The notes beneath the pieces are model-generated. The model did no database searches, was not told where the DNA came from, and worked only from the letters and a program-made list of their open reading frames with translations. A stretch of DNA of 45,885 nucleotides from NCBI RefSeq assembly GCF_003244315.1, contig NZ_QKWH01000019.1, positions 1 to 45,885 on the forward strand, read 5' to 3'. The position numbers and the translations under genes are program-made. This document shows positions 37,716 through 45,885 of the stretch, piece after piece; the first letter of the stretch is position 1, and each line of letters opens with the position of its first letter. This stretch comes from Xylanimonas oleitrophica (lineage in GTDB: Bacteria; Actinomycetota; Actinomycetes; Actinomycetales; Cellulomonadaceae).

Positions 37716-38969
37716 TCAGCCGAGCAGCGTCTCCTCGTCCTCGTGGGCGCGCTCGGGGGGCAGACCCAGCACGGCCTGCTCGTCCGGCCGGTGCCGCAGC
37801 ACCTGGTCGACGTAGCTGATCGCGGCCTCCGGCATCGGCACGTCGCGGTGCACGCGCTGCGACAGGTACCAGCGGTGGTCGAGGATCTCGTGGAACAGCT
37901 GGGCCGGCTCGAGCTTCTTGCGCAGGTCGCGCGGCACTGCCGCGATCGTGGGCTCGAAGGAGTGCAGCAGCCAGTCGTGCGCCACGAGCTGCTCGGAGTC
38001 GTTGAGGCGGTCGGTCGCCGCGCGCCACGAGTCGAGGTCGTTGAGCAGCCGGCGGGCCTGGTTGTCCTGCACGTCCAGGCCGGTCAGGCGCAGCAGGCGC
38101 CGCGAGTGGTGCCCGGCGTCGACCACCTTGGGCTGGATCTGCACCGTGGTGCCGTCGATGTCGGTGACGATCGCGAGCTCCCCGACGTCGAACCCGAGGT
38201 CGTTGAGCCGCCGGATCCGCTCGTCCACGCGCCACCGCTCGTCGGCGGAGAACGACTCCACCTTGGTGAGGGCGTCCCACAGCTCGGTGTACCGCTCCAC
38301 GAGGGCGTCCCCGATGCCGATGGCGTCGACCTCCTCGTCGAGCAGCTCGCCGGCCTCGAGGTCGAACAGCTCGCCGATGATGTTGGTGCGGGCCAGGTCG
38401 AGGTCGTAGGCGCGCTGGCCGGACGTCAGCTCTCGGTGCAGGTCACCGGTCTCGGCGTCCACCAGGTAGGCGGCGAACCGGTCGGCGTCACGGCGGAAGA
38501 GGGTGTTGGACAGCGACACGTCGCCCCAGTAGAAGCCGACGAGGTGCAGCCGCACGAGCAGCACGGCCAGGGCGTCGATGAGGCGGGTCGCGGTGTCCGG
38601 GCGCAGCGCCTGGCTGAACACGGCGCGGTAGGGCAGCGAGAAGGCCAGGTGCTCGGTGATGATCGCGGCCTCGAGCGGTTCGCCGTCGTCACCCACGCGG
38701 CCCGTCACCACGGCCAGCGGCACCACGGCCGGCACCTCGAGCTTGTGCAGGCGGCGCAGCAGCTCGTACTCGCGGAACGCGTAGTGGTCGCGCGTCTCCT
38801 TGATGGCCAGCATGCGGCCCTTGAGCCGCACGAACCGCACCACGTGCCGGGAGATGCCTCGGGGGAGGGCAGCGAGGACGTCGTTGGGCCAGTCCTCGAG
38901 CGGCACCCTCCAGGGCAGGTCGAGCAGCGCCGACTCCGGCGTCGCCGCGGTGATCTGGAGGTTCTCCAC
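37716..38969 (-). CDS. DUF4032 domain-containing protein (kinase-like fold)
   Basis: This 417-residue soluble protein contains an N-terminal kinase-like region. It has RLKGRMLAIKETRDHYAFREYELLRRLHKLEVP (a lysine and a helix glutamate in the right order), LLVRLHLVGFYWGDVSLSNTLFRRD (like the catalytic loop HGDxxxxN of small-molecule kinases) and AAYLVDAETGDLH (like the metal DxD/DFG segment). The rest is the DUF4032 domain (IDGTTVQIQPKVVDAGHHSRRLLRLTGLDVQDNQARRLLNDLDSW). GTG at 38969 has AAGGA upstream. It is next to the sugar ABC ATPase, a pairing seen in other actinobacteria. The substrate and activity are unproven. Confidence 0.83.
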   Translation of the reverse strand: MENLQITAATPESALLDLPWRVPLEDWPNDVLAALPRGISRHVVRFVRLKGRMLAIKETRDHYAFREYELLRRLHKLEVPAVVPLAVVTGRVGDDGEPLEAAIITEHLAFSLPYRAVFSQALRPDTATRLIDALAVLLVRLHLVGFYWGDVSLSNTLFRRDADRFAAYLVDAETGDLHRELTSGQRAYDLDLARTNIIGELFDLEAGELLDEEVDAIGIGDALVERYTELWDALTKVESFSADERWRVDERIRRLNDLGFDVGELAIVTDIDGTTVQIQPKVVDAGHHSRRLLRLTGLDVQDNQARRLLNDLDSWRAATDRLNDSEQLVAHDWLLHSFEPTIAAVPRDLRKKLEPAQLFHEILDHRWYLSQRVHRDVPMPEAAISYVDQVLRHRPDEQAVLGLPPERAHEDEETLLG

Positions 38970-39020
38970 TGACGGGTCCTTCGAGGGTCGTGCGCGGGGG
39001 CTGCGCGCGGGCGGGGCGTC

Positions 39021-39044
39021 GTCACCTTACGCGGTGCAGGTGAC
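39021..39044 (-). promoter_or_regulatory. Possible promoter and operator of the DUF4032 gene
   Basis: An inverted repeat GTCACCT / AGGTGAC with a 10-base spacer overlaps a TAAGGT -10 candidate on the minus strand (39024-39029). This suggests a repressor site, but the arms are only seven bases. Confidence 0.3.
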
Positions 39045-39072
39045 CGGACGGTGACGGCGCGGTGCAGACGAC

Positions 39073-39105
39073 GAGGGCGGGCCCGGCGACGCCGGGCCCG
39101 CCCTC
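39073..39105 (-). terminator. Hairpin terminator of the sugar ABC ATPase gene
   Basis: A 15-bp perfect stem (39073-39087 with 39091-39105) and a 3-base loop lie just after the ATPase gene. Read on the minus strand, it is followed by GTCGTC. Confidence 0.75.
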
Positions 39106-39122
39106 TCGCGGTGCGGGGTGAC

Positions 39123-40241
<1,119 letters not shown>

Positions 40242-40316
40242 GTGAGTGGTTCCCTCCACCGGCAGGTACGTGCCGGACGATCCGTTGTGTCGGGTGCCGC
40301 TGCGTTCACGACAGGC

Positions 40317-40332
40317 GTGTCTGCGTTGACAC
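40317..40332 (-). promoter_or_regulatory. Possible operator upstream of msiK
   Basis: GTGTC-TGCGTT-GACAC is a 16-bp interrupted palindrome about 75 bases ahead of the msiK start, in the 209-bp gap to otsB. The surrounding region (40260-40350) is A/T-richer than its neighbours. No other feature is visible there besides the hairpin at 40383. Confidence 0.25.
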
Positions 40333-40382
40333 TTGATTGAGTTGTGGCACGACGCCGAGGACGACGTCGTCCCTCGCCACCC

Positions 40383-40430
40383 TGGGGTGACGCGCCCGAG
40401 CCTACCCCGAGGCCGGGGCGCGTCACCCCA
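40383..40430 (-). terminator. Hairpin terminator after otsB
   Basis: Perfect 15-bp arms (40383-40397 with 40416-40430) with an 18-base GC-rich loop lie 20 bases beyond the otsB stop. The long loop is unusual. Confidence 0.6.
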
Positions 40431-40450
40431 TGATCTTGGTCACGAAACAG

Positions 40451-41338
40451 TCACGCCCGGTTGCGGAGGGCGCCGGCGAGGTAGGTCAGCACCGCGCCGA
40501 CGGCGTCCGCGTCGGCCACGCGCAGGCGCGCCACCGTGTCCCCGTCGCCCACCTTGATGCCGACGTCCCCGGGTCCCAGCGTGGCCAGGGCGTGCTCGTC
40601 GGTGGTGTCGTCACCGGCGTACAGCACGCGCACCGTGGCGGGCGGCGCGCCGGCGGCCGCCGCGAGCTCCTGCCCGACGACGTCGCGCAGGCGGGCCAGT
40701 GCCGAGCCCTTGTCGGCCTCGACGACGGCGACCTCGACCACGTCCTTGCCGTGCAGGGCCCTCAGGCCCAGCCCGGCCACGACGGCGTCGGCGCGCTCGA
40801 CCGCCCGGGCGGCGGCGTCGGCGGGGGAGCGCCGGGTGTGCAGCACGGCGGCGGCGGGCTTGGTCTGCACCCAGGCGCCCTCGACGCCGGCCGCGACCTC
40901 CTCGAGGCCGGCCACGAGCCGGTCGAGCACGTCCTGCTGCTGCGGCGTGAGCTCGACGGGCACCGCCTCGACCTCGCCGTCCGGCAGGACCAGGCCGGTC
41001 TCGGCACCGTGGCTGCCCACCAGGTAGGCGCCGGCCGGCGGCCGGGCCAGCGCGGCCAGGTCGGCCAGCGCGCGGCCCGACACCAGGGCCAGACGGGTGG
41101 CCGCGTCGTCGGGCAGGGCGGCGAGCGCGTCGACGCCCGCGCGGGCCGCCGCGGTCATGGCCGACGTCGTCGGGTCGTCGACCAGCGGCGCGAGCGTGCC
41201 GTCGAAGTCGAGGGCCACCAGCACGGCCGGCAGCCCGCCGCCCGTGCCGGGCGCGGCTGGCGCGGCCAGGGCGTCGAGGGCGGCCGCCAGGTCGCCGCCG
41301 ACGACCTCCCGAGCGGAGACGGGGACGGCCTCAGACAT
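40451..41338 (-). CDS. otsB: Trehalose-phosphatase
   Basis: OtsB removes phosphate from trehalose 6-phosphate to give trehalose, a stress protectant. The 295-residue HAD-type protein shows motif I as VALDFDGTLAPLVDDP (about 41-56), motif II in LALVSGRALADL, the Lys in ALHGKDVVEV, and motif IV in VLYAGDDTTDEHALATLG. An N-terminal Ala-rich lead of about 35 residues precedes the HAD domain. The ATG at 41338 overlaps the otsA end by eight bases, so translation is coupled and both trehalose enzymes are made from one message. Confidence 0.94.
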   Translation of the reverse strand: MSEAVPVSAREVVGGDLAAALDALAAPAAPGTGGGLPAVLVALDFDGTLAPLVDDPTTSAMTAAARAGVDALAALPDDAATRLALVSGRALADLAALARPPAGAYLVGSHGAETGLVLPDGEVEAVPVELTPQQQDVLDRLVAGLEEVAAGVEGAWVQTKPAAAVLHTRRSPADAAARAVERADAVVAGLGLRALHGKDVVEVAVVEADKGSALARLRDVVGQELAAAAGAPPATVRVLYAGDDTTDEHALATLGPGDVGIKVGDGDTVARLRVADADAVGAVLTYLAGALRNRA

Positions 41339-42794
41339 GGCTCGTCCGGCGCGGCATCGCGGTCAGCACGCCCAGGAAGCTGTCCGACCACTTGGCGACG
41401 TCGTCGTTCATCACCTTGCGGCGCAGCCGGCGCATGCGGCGCCGCTGCTCCTTGGGGTCCATCTTCGCGGCCTGCACGATGGCGTCCTTGAGGCCGTCGA
41501 TGTCGTGCGGGTTGACCAGCACCGGTCCCGGCGCGAGCTCGTCGGCGGCGCCGGTGAACTCGCTCAGCAGCAGCACGCCCTGCTCGTCCGAGCGGGCCGC
41601 CACGTACTCCTTCGCCACCAGGTTCATGCCGTCGCGCAGGCTCGTGACGAGCATGACGTCGGCGGCCAGGTAGAGCGCCGCCATCTCCTCCGGCGGGTAG
41701 GAGTGGTGCAGGTAGTGGATGGCCGAGTGGCCGAGCTCGCCGAACTCGCCGTTGATGTGGCCCACCAGCACCTCGACGTGCTCGCGCAGCTCCTGGTAGG
41801 CGCCCACGTTCTCGCGGCTCGGGCTGGCCACCTGCACCAGCGTCGAGCTCTCGACGTCGAGCCGCCCGTCCTGCAGCAGCTCGCCGTACGCCTTGATGCG
41901 GTGGCGGATGCCCTTGGTGTAGTCGAGGCGGTCGACGCCGAGCATGACCACCTCGGGGTCGCCCAGGTCCGCGCGGATCTCCTTGGCCCGTGCCTGGACC
42001 TCCGGCGTGCGGGCGAGCTCGTCGAACCGCGTGGAGTCGATCGAGATGGGGAACGCCGCCGCGCGCACGTGGCGGCCGGGGCCGCCGTCCTCGTCCGTCA
42101 TGGTCACGATCGGCCCGCGCGTGGTGTAGTCCGTCAGGCGGCGTACCGCCCGGATGAAGTTCGACGCGTCGCCGCCGCGCTGGAACCCGAGCAGGTCGGC
42201 GCCCAGGAGCCCCTCGATGATCTGGCGGCGCCACGGCAGCTGCTGGAACAGCTCCACGGGCGGGAACGGGATGTGGTCGAAGAACCCGATCCGCAGGTCG
42301 GGGCGCTGGTCGCGCAGCATCTTCGGCACCAGCTGGAGCTGGTAGTCGTGCACCCACACGACGGCGCCCTCGGCGGCCTGCGCCGCGGCGGCGTCGGCGA
42401 AACGCTGGTTGACGCGACGGTAGGCGTCCCACCACTGGCGGTGGTACGTCGGGGTCGCCACCACGTCGTGGTACAGCGGCCACAGCGTGTCGTTGCTGAA
42501 GCCCTCGTAGTAGCGCTCGATCTCCGCCTGGCTCAGCGTGACCGGCACCAGCCGCATCTCGTCGGCGTCGAACGGCTCGTGCGCCAGGTCGGGTGCGCCG
42601 GACCAGCCGACCCACGCGCCGTCGGCCTGCTGCATGACCGGCTCCAGCGCCGTGACCAGCCCGCCCGGGGACCGCTGCCAGTCCACGCCGCCGTCGGAGC
42701 GGACGGAGAAGTCCACAGGGAGGCGGTTGGCGACGACGACGAGGTCGTACTCGCCACCGACGGAACGGTCACCGGTCTGTTCTTTGCCGGTCAA
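41331..42794 (-). CDS. otsA: Alpha,alpha-trehalose-phosphate synthase
   Basis: OtsA makes trehalose 6-phosphate from glucose 6-phosphate and a nucleotide-glucose donor. The GT20 protein shows VVVANRLPVDF with DWQRSPGGLVTAL, VWVHDYQLQLVPKML, GFFDHIPFPP, VDRLDYTKGIRHRIKAY and SLRDGMNLVAKEYVA. All are donor and acceptor-site motifs of the family. I place the start at TTG 42794 (487 residues), because GGGAGGA lies exactly seven bases before it. A GTG at 42860 would add 22 residues but has no ribosome site, and a TACCCT -10 candidate lies between the two starts. The end overlaps otsB by eight bases. It diverges from the Ser/Thr kinase gene. Confidence 0.93.
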   Translation of the reverse strand: MTGKEQTGDRSVGGEYDLVVVANRLPVDFSVRSDGGVDWQRSPGGLVTALEPVMQQADGAWVGWSGAPDLAHEPFDADEMRLVPVTLSQAEIERYYEGFSNDTLWPLYHDVVATPTYHRQWWDAYRRVNQRFADAAAAQAAEGAVVWVHDYQLQLVPKMLRDQRPDLRIGFFDHIPFPPVELFQQLPWRRQIIEGLLGADLLGFQRGGDASNFIRAVRRLTDYTTRGPIVTMTDEDGGPGRHVRAAAFPISIDSTRFDELARTPEVQARAKEIRADLGDPEVVMLGVDRLDYTKGIRHRIKAYGELLQDGRLDVESSTLVQVASPSRENVGAYQELREHVEVLVGHINGEFGELGHSAIHYLHHSYPPEEMAALYLAADVMLVTSLRDGMNLVAKEYVAARSDEQGVLLLSEFTGAADELAPGPVLVNPHDIDGLKDAIVQAAKMDPKEQRRRMRRLRRKVMNDDVAKWSDSFLGVLTAMPRRTSHV

Positions 42795-42909
42795 TGGGAA
42801 TCCTCCCGGTTCGGCTGGGGGTTGCTTGACGGTCTCAGGGTACTCGGAGAGCAGGTCCACGGCCTGGTGAGAGCCGTGTCGTGACCGCGCGGCGGGTGCC
42901 GGCGGCCAC

Positions 42910-42915
42910 TACGGT
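42910..42915 (+). promoter_or_regulatory. -10 element (TACGGT), probable leaderless promoter of the kinase gene
   Basis: TACGGT lies seven bases before the ATG at 42923, without a ribosome site between. Confidence 0.45.
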
Positions 42916-42922
42916 GTGCGCC

Positions 42923-44779
42923 ATGGGAGACGTCGAGGGGTCGGTCGAGGGGTCGCAGACGGCCGCCGGGACCCCCGGGCGCCTCGCCACCGGCACCGAG
43001 GTCGGCGGCTACACCGTCCGGTCCCTCCTCGGCCAGGGAGCGATGGGCGCCGTCTACGAGGCCGTGGACGGCGGCGGCGAGGCCGTCGCCCTCAAGGTGC
43101 TCCACGCCCACCTCGACACCGACCCCGTCGCCCGCGAGCGTCTGCGCCGCGAGGTGCAGTCCCTCCAGCGCCTGCGCCACCCCGCCGTCGCGCGCGTCAT
43201 CGACGCCGAGCTCGACGGCCCCGAGGCGTTCGTGGTCACCGACCTGGTCGACGGCGCCACGCTGGAGGACGAGGTCGACGAGGGCGGGCCCCTGGACCCG
43301 GTCGACCTGTACGAGCTGGCCGACCAGCTCGCCGGCGCCCTGGAGGCGGTCCACCTGGCCGGCGTGGTGCACCGCGACCTCAAGCCGTCGAACGTGATGG
43401 TCACCTCGCACGGCCCGGTCATCATCGACTTCGGTATCGCGCAGGCCGCGGGCGACAGCCGCGCCGCCGCGCTGACCTCCCCGGGGTTCGTCATCGGCAC
43501 GCCCGGCTACCTCGCCCCCGAGCTGCTCGACGGCGGGGCCCCCACGCCCGAGTCGGACTGGTGGAGCTGGGCGGCGCTCCTGGCGTTCGCCGCCACGGGG
43601 CGCTCCCCGTTCGGCGTGCGTCCCACCGAGCTGGTGCTGCGCCGCTCCCGCGAGGGGCGCGCCGACCTCGTGGGCCTGCCCGCGCGCACGGCGCGGGCGC
43701 TCGCGGGCGCCCTGCACGCCGACCCGGCGCTGCGGTGGGGCCCGACCGACGTCGCCCGCTCGCTGCGCCGGGACGCCGAGGAGGCTGCTGCTGCGGCGCG
43801 CCGGCTGGGGGCGCCGCTCGTCGGGGACGACGAGTCCACCCAGCGCATCGCGGTGCACCCGGAGGCGACGCAGGTGCTGGGGCTGCCCACGCAGGACCTC
43901 GGGCCGCTGACGGAGGTGATGGCTCCGGCGACCGACGTGCTGGCCGACCCGGTCTACCCGCTCCCGCCGTCGGTGGAGCCGCCGATGACGGCCGAGGAGC
44001 GGGACCGCGCGCTGGCGAACGACGGCGCCACCCGGACGATCCCGGCGATGCCCGCACCGGCGGCCGTGCCGGTGGGGGAGGTGCGCTACCAGCCGTACGA
44101 GGCGATCGCCGGGCCGCAGGAGCCCGAGGTGCCCGAGCCGTACGTGCGGCCGGTCCACCGCCGCCGTACCGGCACGGTGCTGGCGTTCCTCGCCCCGCTC
44201 GTGGCGCTGGCGGCGACGCGGCCCGGGGTCGCGTTCTGCGTCCTGGCCGCGCTCGTGGTGGTGTGCCGGGTGGTGGGCGCGGCGTCGGAGTCCCTGCACG
44301 GGCGCCGCGAGCGGCGCGGCGGGGTGCGGGGGTCGGACGGCGTCGTGGCGGCGCTGCGGCTGCCGTGGCACGTGGTCGCCGGGACGGTGGGCGCGGTGCC
44401 GCAGCTGCTGGTCGCGGCGTGCGCGGGCGTGCTGGTCACGGTCCTCGGGTTCTGGGTGTTCGGGGACGGGCGGTTCGTGGTGCTGCCGCGCACCGACGTC
44501 GCCTCGCGGGCCGTCGGGGGCGTGAACGCGACCATCGTGTTCTGCGGCGTGCTCGCCGCGGCGATGCTGGTGGCCGCGGTGGCAGGGTGGTTCGGCCCGG
44601 CCGGCCGCACGGCCCGGCAGGGCGCCCGGGTGACGCTGGGCGTCCTGGCGCCCGGCCTGGCGGGCGCGGCCGTGGCCATCGCCGTCTGCCTGGTCGCCGC
44701 GTGGCTGCTGGCCCGGCCGCTGCTGGACCTGCCGCCGGTGATCCACTGGTGGCCCTTCACCGGACCACCAGGGTTCTGA
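42923..44779 (+). CDS. Membrane-bound serine/threonine protein kinase (PknB-like, without PASTA)
   Basis: This 618-residue protein starts with a complete Hanks-type kinase domain (about 30-290). It has the glycine loop LLGQGAMGAVYEA (37-42), the ATP lysine in VALKVL (Lys 58), HRDLKPSN (150-157), DFG (169-171), and GTPGYLAPE of the activation segment. A Pro/Ala/acidic linker of about 120 residues follows. Four to five membrane helices come next (from TGTVLAFLAPLVALAA to VAIAVCLVAAWLLARPLL). No PASTA or other external sensor domain is present, so it would sense through the membrane part or a partner. The ATG at 42923 was chosen for its distance to the -10; in-frame upstream codons exist. A DsbA-like gene follows, which may be its partner. 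Confidence 0.88.
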   Translation: MGDVEGSVEGSQTAAGTPGRLATGTEVGGYTVRSLLGQGAMGAVYEAVDGGGEAVALKVLHAHLDTDPVARERLRREVQSLQRLRHPAVARVIDAELDGPEAFVVTDLVDGATLEDEVDEGGPLDPVDLYELADQLAGALEAVHLAGVVHRDLKPSNVMVTSHGPVIIDFGIAQAAGDSRAAALTSPGFVIGTPGYLAPELLDGGAPTPESDWWSWAALLAFAATGRSPFGVRPTELVLRRSREGRADLVGLPARTARALAGALHADPALRWGPTDVARSLRRDAEEAAAAARRLGAPLVGDDESTQRIAVHPEATQVLGLPTQDLGPLTEVMAPATDVLADPVYPLPPSVEPPMTAEERDRALANDGATRTIPAMPAPAAVPVGEVRYQPYEAIAGPQEPEVPEPYVRPVHRRRTGTVLAFLAPLVALAATRPGVAFCVLAALVVVCRVVGAASESLHGRRERRGGVRGSDGVVAALRLPWHVVAGTVGAVPQLLVAACAGVLVTVLGFWVFGDGRFVVLPRTDVASRAVGGVNATIVFCGVLAAAMLVAAVAGWFGPAGRTARQGARVTLGVLAPGLAGAAVAIAVCLVAAWLLARPLLDLPPVIHWWPFTGPPGF

Positions 44780-44869
44780 CGCACGGTTTTCTGACGCGGT
44801 CCCGGGCCGCCGGTAGGCTGGTGAGCGCCGTCGGACGGCGGCGCCAGGCGTGCCGAACGAAGGACCACG

Positions 44870-45724
44870 ATGTCGACGAACAGCCCGAACCTCTCCAAGG
44901 CGCAGCGGCGTGAGGCCGCCCGCGCGGAGGCTCTCGCCCTCAAGCAGAAGCAGGCGGCGCGGGACAGGCGCAACCGGATCGTCACCCTCGGTGTGCTCGG
45001 TGTCGTGCTGGTGGCGCTCGCGGCCATCGTGATCTACATCCTCGGCCAGAGCGACACCGGCAGCGGCCCCGAGGTGGAGGACATCCCGCTGAGCGAGGTC
45101 GCCACGGTGCCCGCACCGGCGCGCGCCGACGGCGGCATCCCGGTCGGCACCGACGGGGTCGCGGGCGGCGAGGGGGCGGCCGACGCCCCCGAGGTGGGCG
45201 TCTACTTCGACTACATGTGCCCCATCTGCGGGGACTTCGAGGCTGCGAACACCGCGTCGATCGAGGCGATGATGAGCAGCGGCGCCGCCAACGTCGTCTT
45301 CCACCCCGTGTCGATCCTCGACCGGGCCTCGGCCGGTACGGCGTTCTCGACGAGGTCGGCGGCCGCCGCGGCGTGGGTGGCCGACCGTGCCCCCGAGCAC
45401 TTCCTCGAGTTCCACGACACGCTGTTCGCCAACCAGCCCGCCGAGCGCTCGCGCGGCCTGTCGAACCGGGAGATGGCGGACCTCGCCGTGGAGGCGGGCG
45501 TGCCGCAGGACGTGGCCGACGGCATCGCCGACGGCACCGCGCACCAGGACTACGGCCAGTGGGTCTACTCGGTCACGCGCCAGGTCACGGCCGACGAGGC
45601 CCTCGCCAACCCGCAGACCGGCGGCTTCGGCACCCCCACCGTGACCATCGACGGCGAGCGCTGGGGCGGCGACTGGCGCGACCCGGCCGCCCTCCAGCAG
45701 GCCGTGGCCGAGGCCGCCCGCTGA
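44870..45724 (+). CDS. Membrane-anchored DsbA-like thioredoxin-fold protein
   Basis: This 284-residue protein has a basic cytoplasmic head (about 1-36, coiled-coil-like, KAQRREAARAEALALKQKQAARDRRNR). One membrane helix follows (37-58), then an extracytoplasmic DsbA/thioredoxin_4 domain. The active site is CPIC at 117-120 (YFDYMCPICGDFE). The cis-proline segment is GGFGTPTVTIDG. It would make or isomerise disulfides in exported proteins. The ATG has GAAGGA upstream, with a TAGGCT -10 candidate at 44814-44819. It follows the membrane kinase on the same strand after 90 bases. Confidence 0.9.
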   Translation: MSTNSPNLSKAQRREAARAEALALKQKQAARDRRNRIVTLGVLGVVLVALAAIVIYILGQSDTGSGPEVEDIPLSEVATVPAPARADGGIPVGTDGVAGGEGAADAPEVGVYFDYMCPICGDFEAANTASIEAMMSSGAANVVFHPVSILDRASAGTAFSTRSAAAAAWVADRAPEHFLEFHDTLFANQPAERSRGLSNREMADLAVEAGVPQDVADGIADGTAHQDYGQWVYSVTRQVTADEALANPQTGGFGTPTVTIDGERWGGDWRDPAALQQAVAEAAR

Positions 45725-45752
45725 CCTGCTGACGACCGGCTGAGAGACGAGT

Positions 45753-45802
45753 ACGGCCGCGCGGGCGGGGATCGGTAGTCTGGTCCCCGCCCGCGCGGCC
45801 GT
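45753..45802 (+). terminator. Large hairpin before tRNA-Thr
   Basis: Perfect 19-bp arms (45753-45771 with 45784-45802) enclose a 12-base loop, TCGGTAGTCTGG, after the DsbA-like gene. It is a terminator by position. The loop contains TAGTCT (45776-45781), a good -10 match at a distance suiting tRNA transcription. Confidence 0.7.
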
Positions 45803-45819
45803 CCACGTCCGCGCCGCAC

Positions 45820-45885
45820 GCCGCCTTAGCTCAGCTGGTAGAGCTCCCGTCTTGTAAACGGAAGGTCGTCGGTTCGAACCCGACA
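45820..45885 (+). tRNA. tRNA-Thr (anticodon TGT), 3' end cut by the window
   Basis: The sequence folds as a tRNA: acceptor 5' strand GCCGCCT, D arm GCTC...GAGC, anticodon loop CTTGTAA with anticodon TGT, variable region, and a complete T arm GTCGG-TTCGAAC-CCGAC. About 66 of 76 bases are present; the 3' acceptor strand is missing. The outermost anticodon-stem pair is C-A, a minor oddity. It reads ACA codons. Confidence 0.92.

Noticed and set aside
40300-40312. Extra PHO box upstream of msiK (a GTTCACG)
   Set aside because: Only one copy is present, with no 11-bp repeat around it.
42923-44779. Classic PknB with PASTA domains
   Set aside because: The C-terminal part is all membrane helices with short loops; no PASTA repeats are visible.

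Overview
This 45.9 kb window is very GC-rich bacterial DNA with dense genes, many GTG starts, 1-4 bp stop/start overlaps, and long GC-rich terminators without U-tracts. Mycothiol synthesis (mshA), Lsr2, CarD, SenX3/RegX3-type phosphate control, DUF3180, DUF4032 and a deazaflavin-type reductase point to Actinomycetota. The gene content and order suggest order Micrococcales, perhaps Cellulomonadaceae or Promicromonosporaceae; that family-level placement is an inference. Both edges look like contig ends: the left edge is a 31-bp fold-back inside a truncated NlpC/P60 gene, and the right edge cuts a tRNA-Thr.

Layout. 1-3.9 kb: NlpC/P60 hydrolase fragment (+), zinc alcohol dehydrogenase and inorganic pyrophosphatase (-), D-Ala-D-Ala carboxypeptidase (+). 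3.9-18.7 kb: a long plus-strand housekeeping run with a DUF2342 metalloprotease, tilS, hpt, ftsH, folE, folP, a folB-folK fusion with a long disordered tail, a DUF3180 protein, two bacterial PH-domain proteins, a DUF2520 Rossmann protein, lysS and a small membrane protein. 18.7-23.1 kb: lsr2, a lactonase-family beta-propeller, mshA, a Ddn-like reductase and gpmA. 23.1-30.1 kb: a phosphate regulon, with phoU (-) divergent from senX3-regX3, then pstSCAB; two clear PHO boxes were found. 30.2-37.6 kb: a lipoprotein (-), carD, ispD-ispF, a TetR regulator overlapping tail-to-tail with a sugar-lactone oxidase (-), cysS and rlmB. 37.7-42.8 kb (-): a DUF4032 protein, a MsiK-type sugar ABC ATPase, and otsA-otsB for trehalose. 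42.9-45.9 kb: a membrane Ser/Thr kinase, a membrane-anchored DsbA-like protein and tRNA-Thr(TGT).

How the genes work together. The fol genes convert GTP towards tetrahydrofolate. PhoU, SenX3, RegX3 and PstSCAB form one phosphate sensing and uptake unit, tied together by PHO boxes. IspD and IspF supply the MEP isoprenoid pathway. OtsA and OtsB make trehalose next to a shared sugar-importer ATPase.

I see no IS elements, prophage, CRISPR array or defence locus, and no stretch over 300 bp lacks a gene; the longest gaps are about 220 bp and are described. I did not find a clearly new multi-gene system. The most unusual items are the tailed FolB-FolK fusion, a family of terminators sharing a GTCGTC trailer, a set of probable leaderless promoters, the kinase-DsbA pair, and the 82-bp convergent coding overlap.
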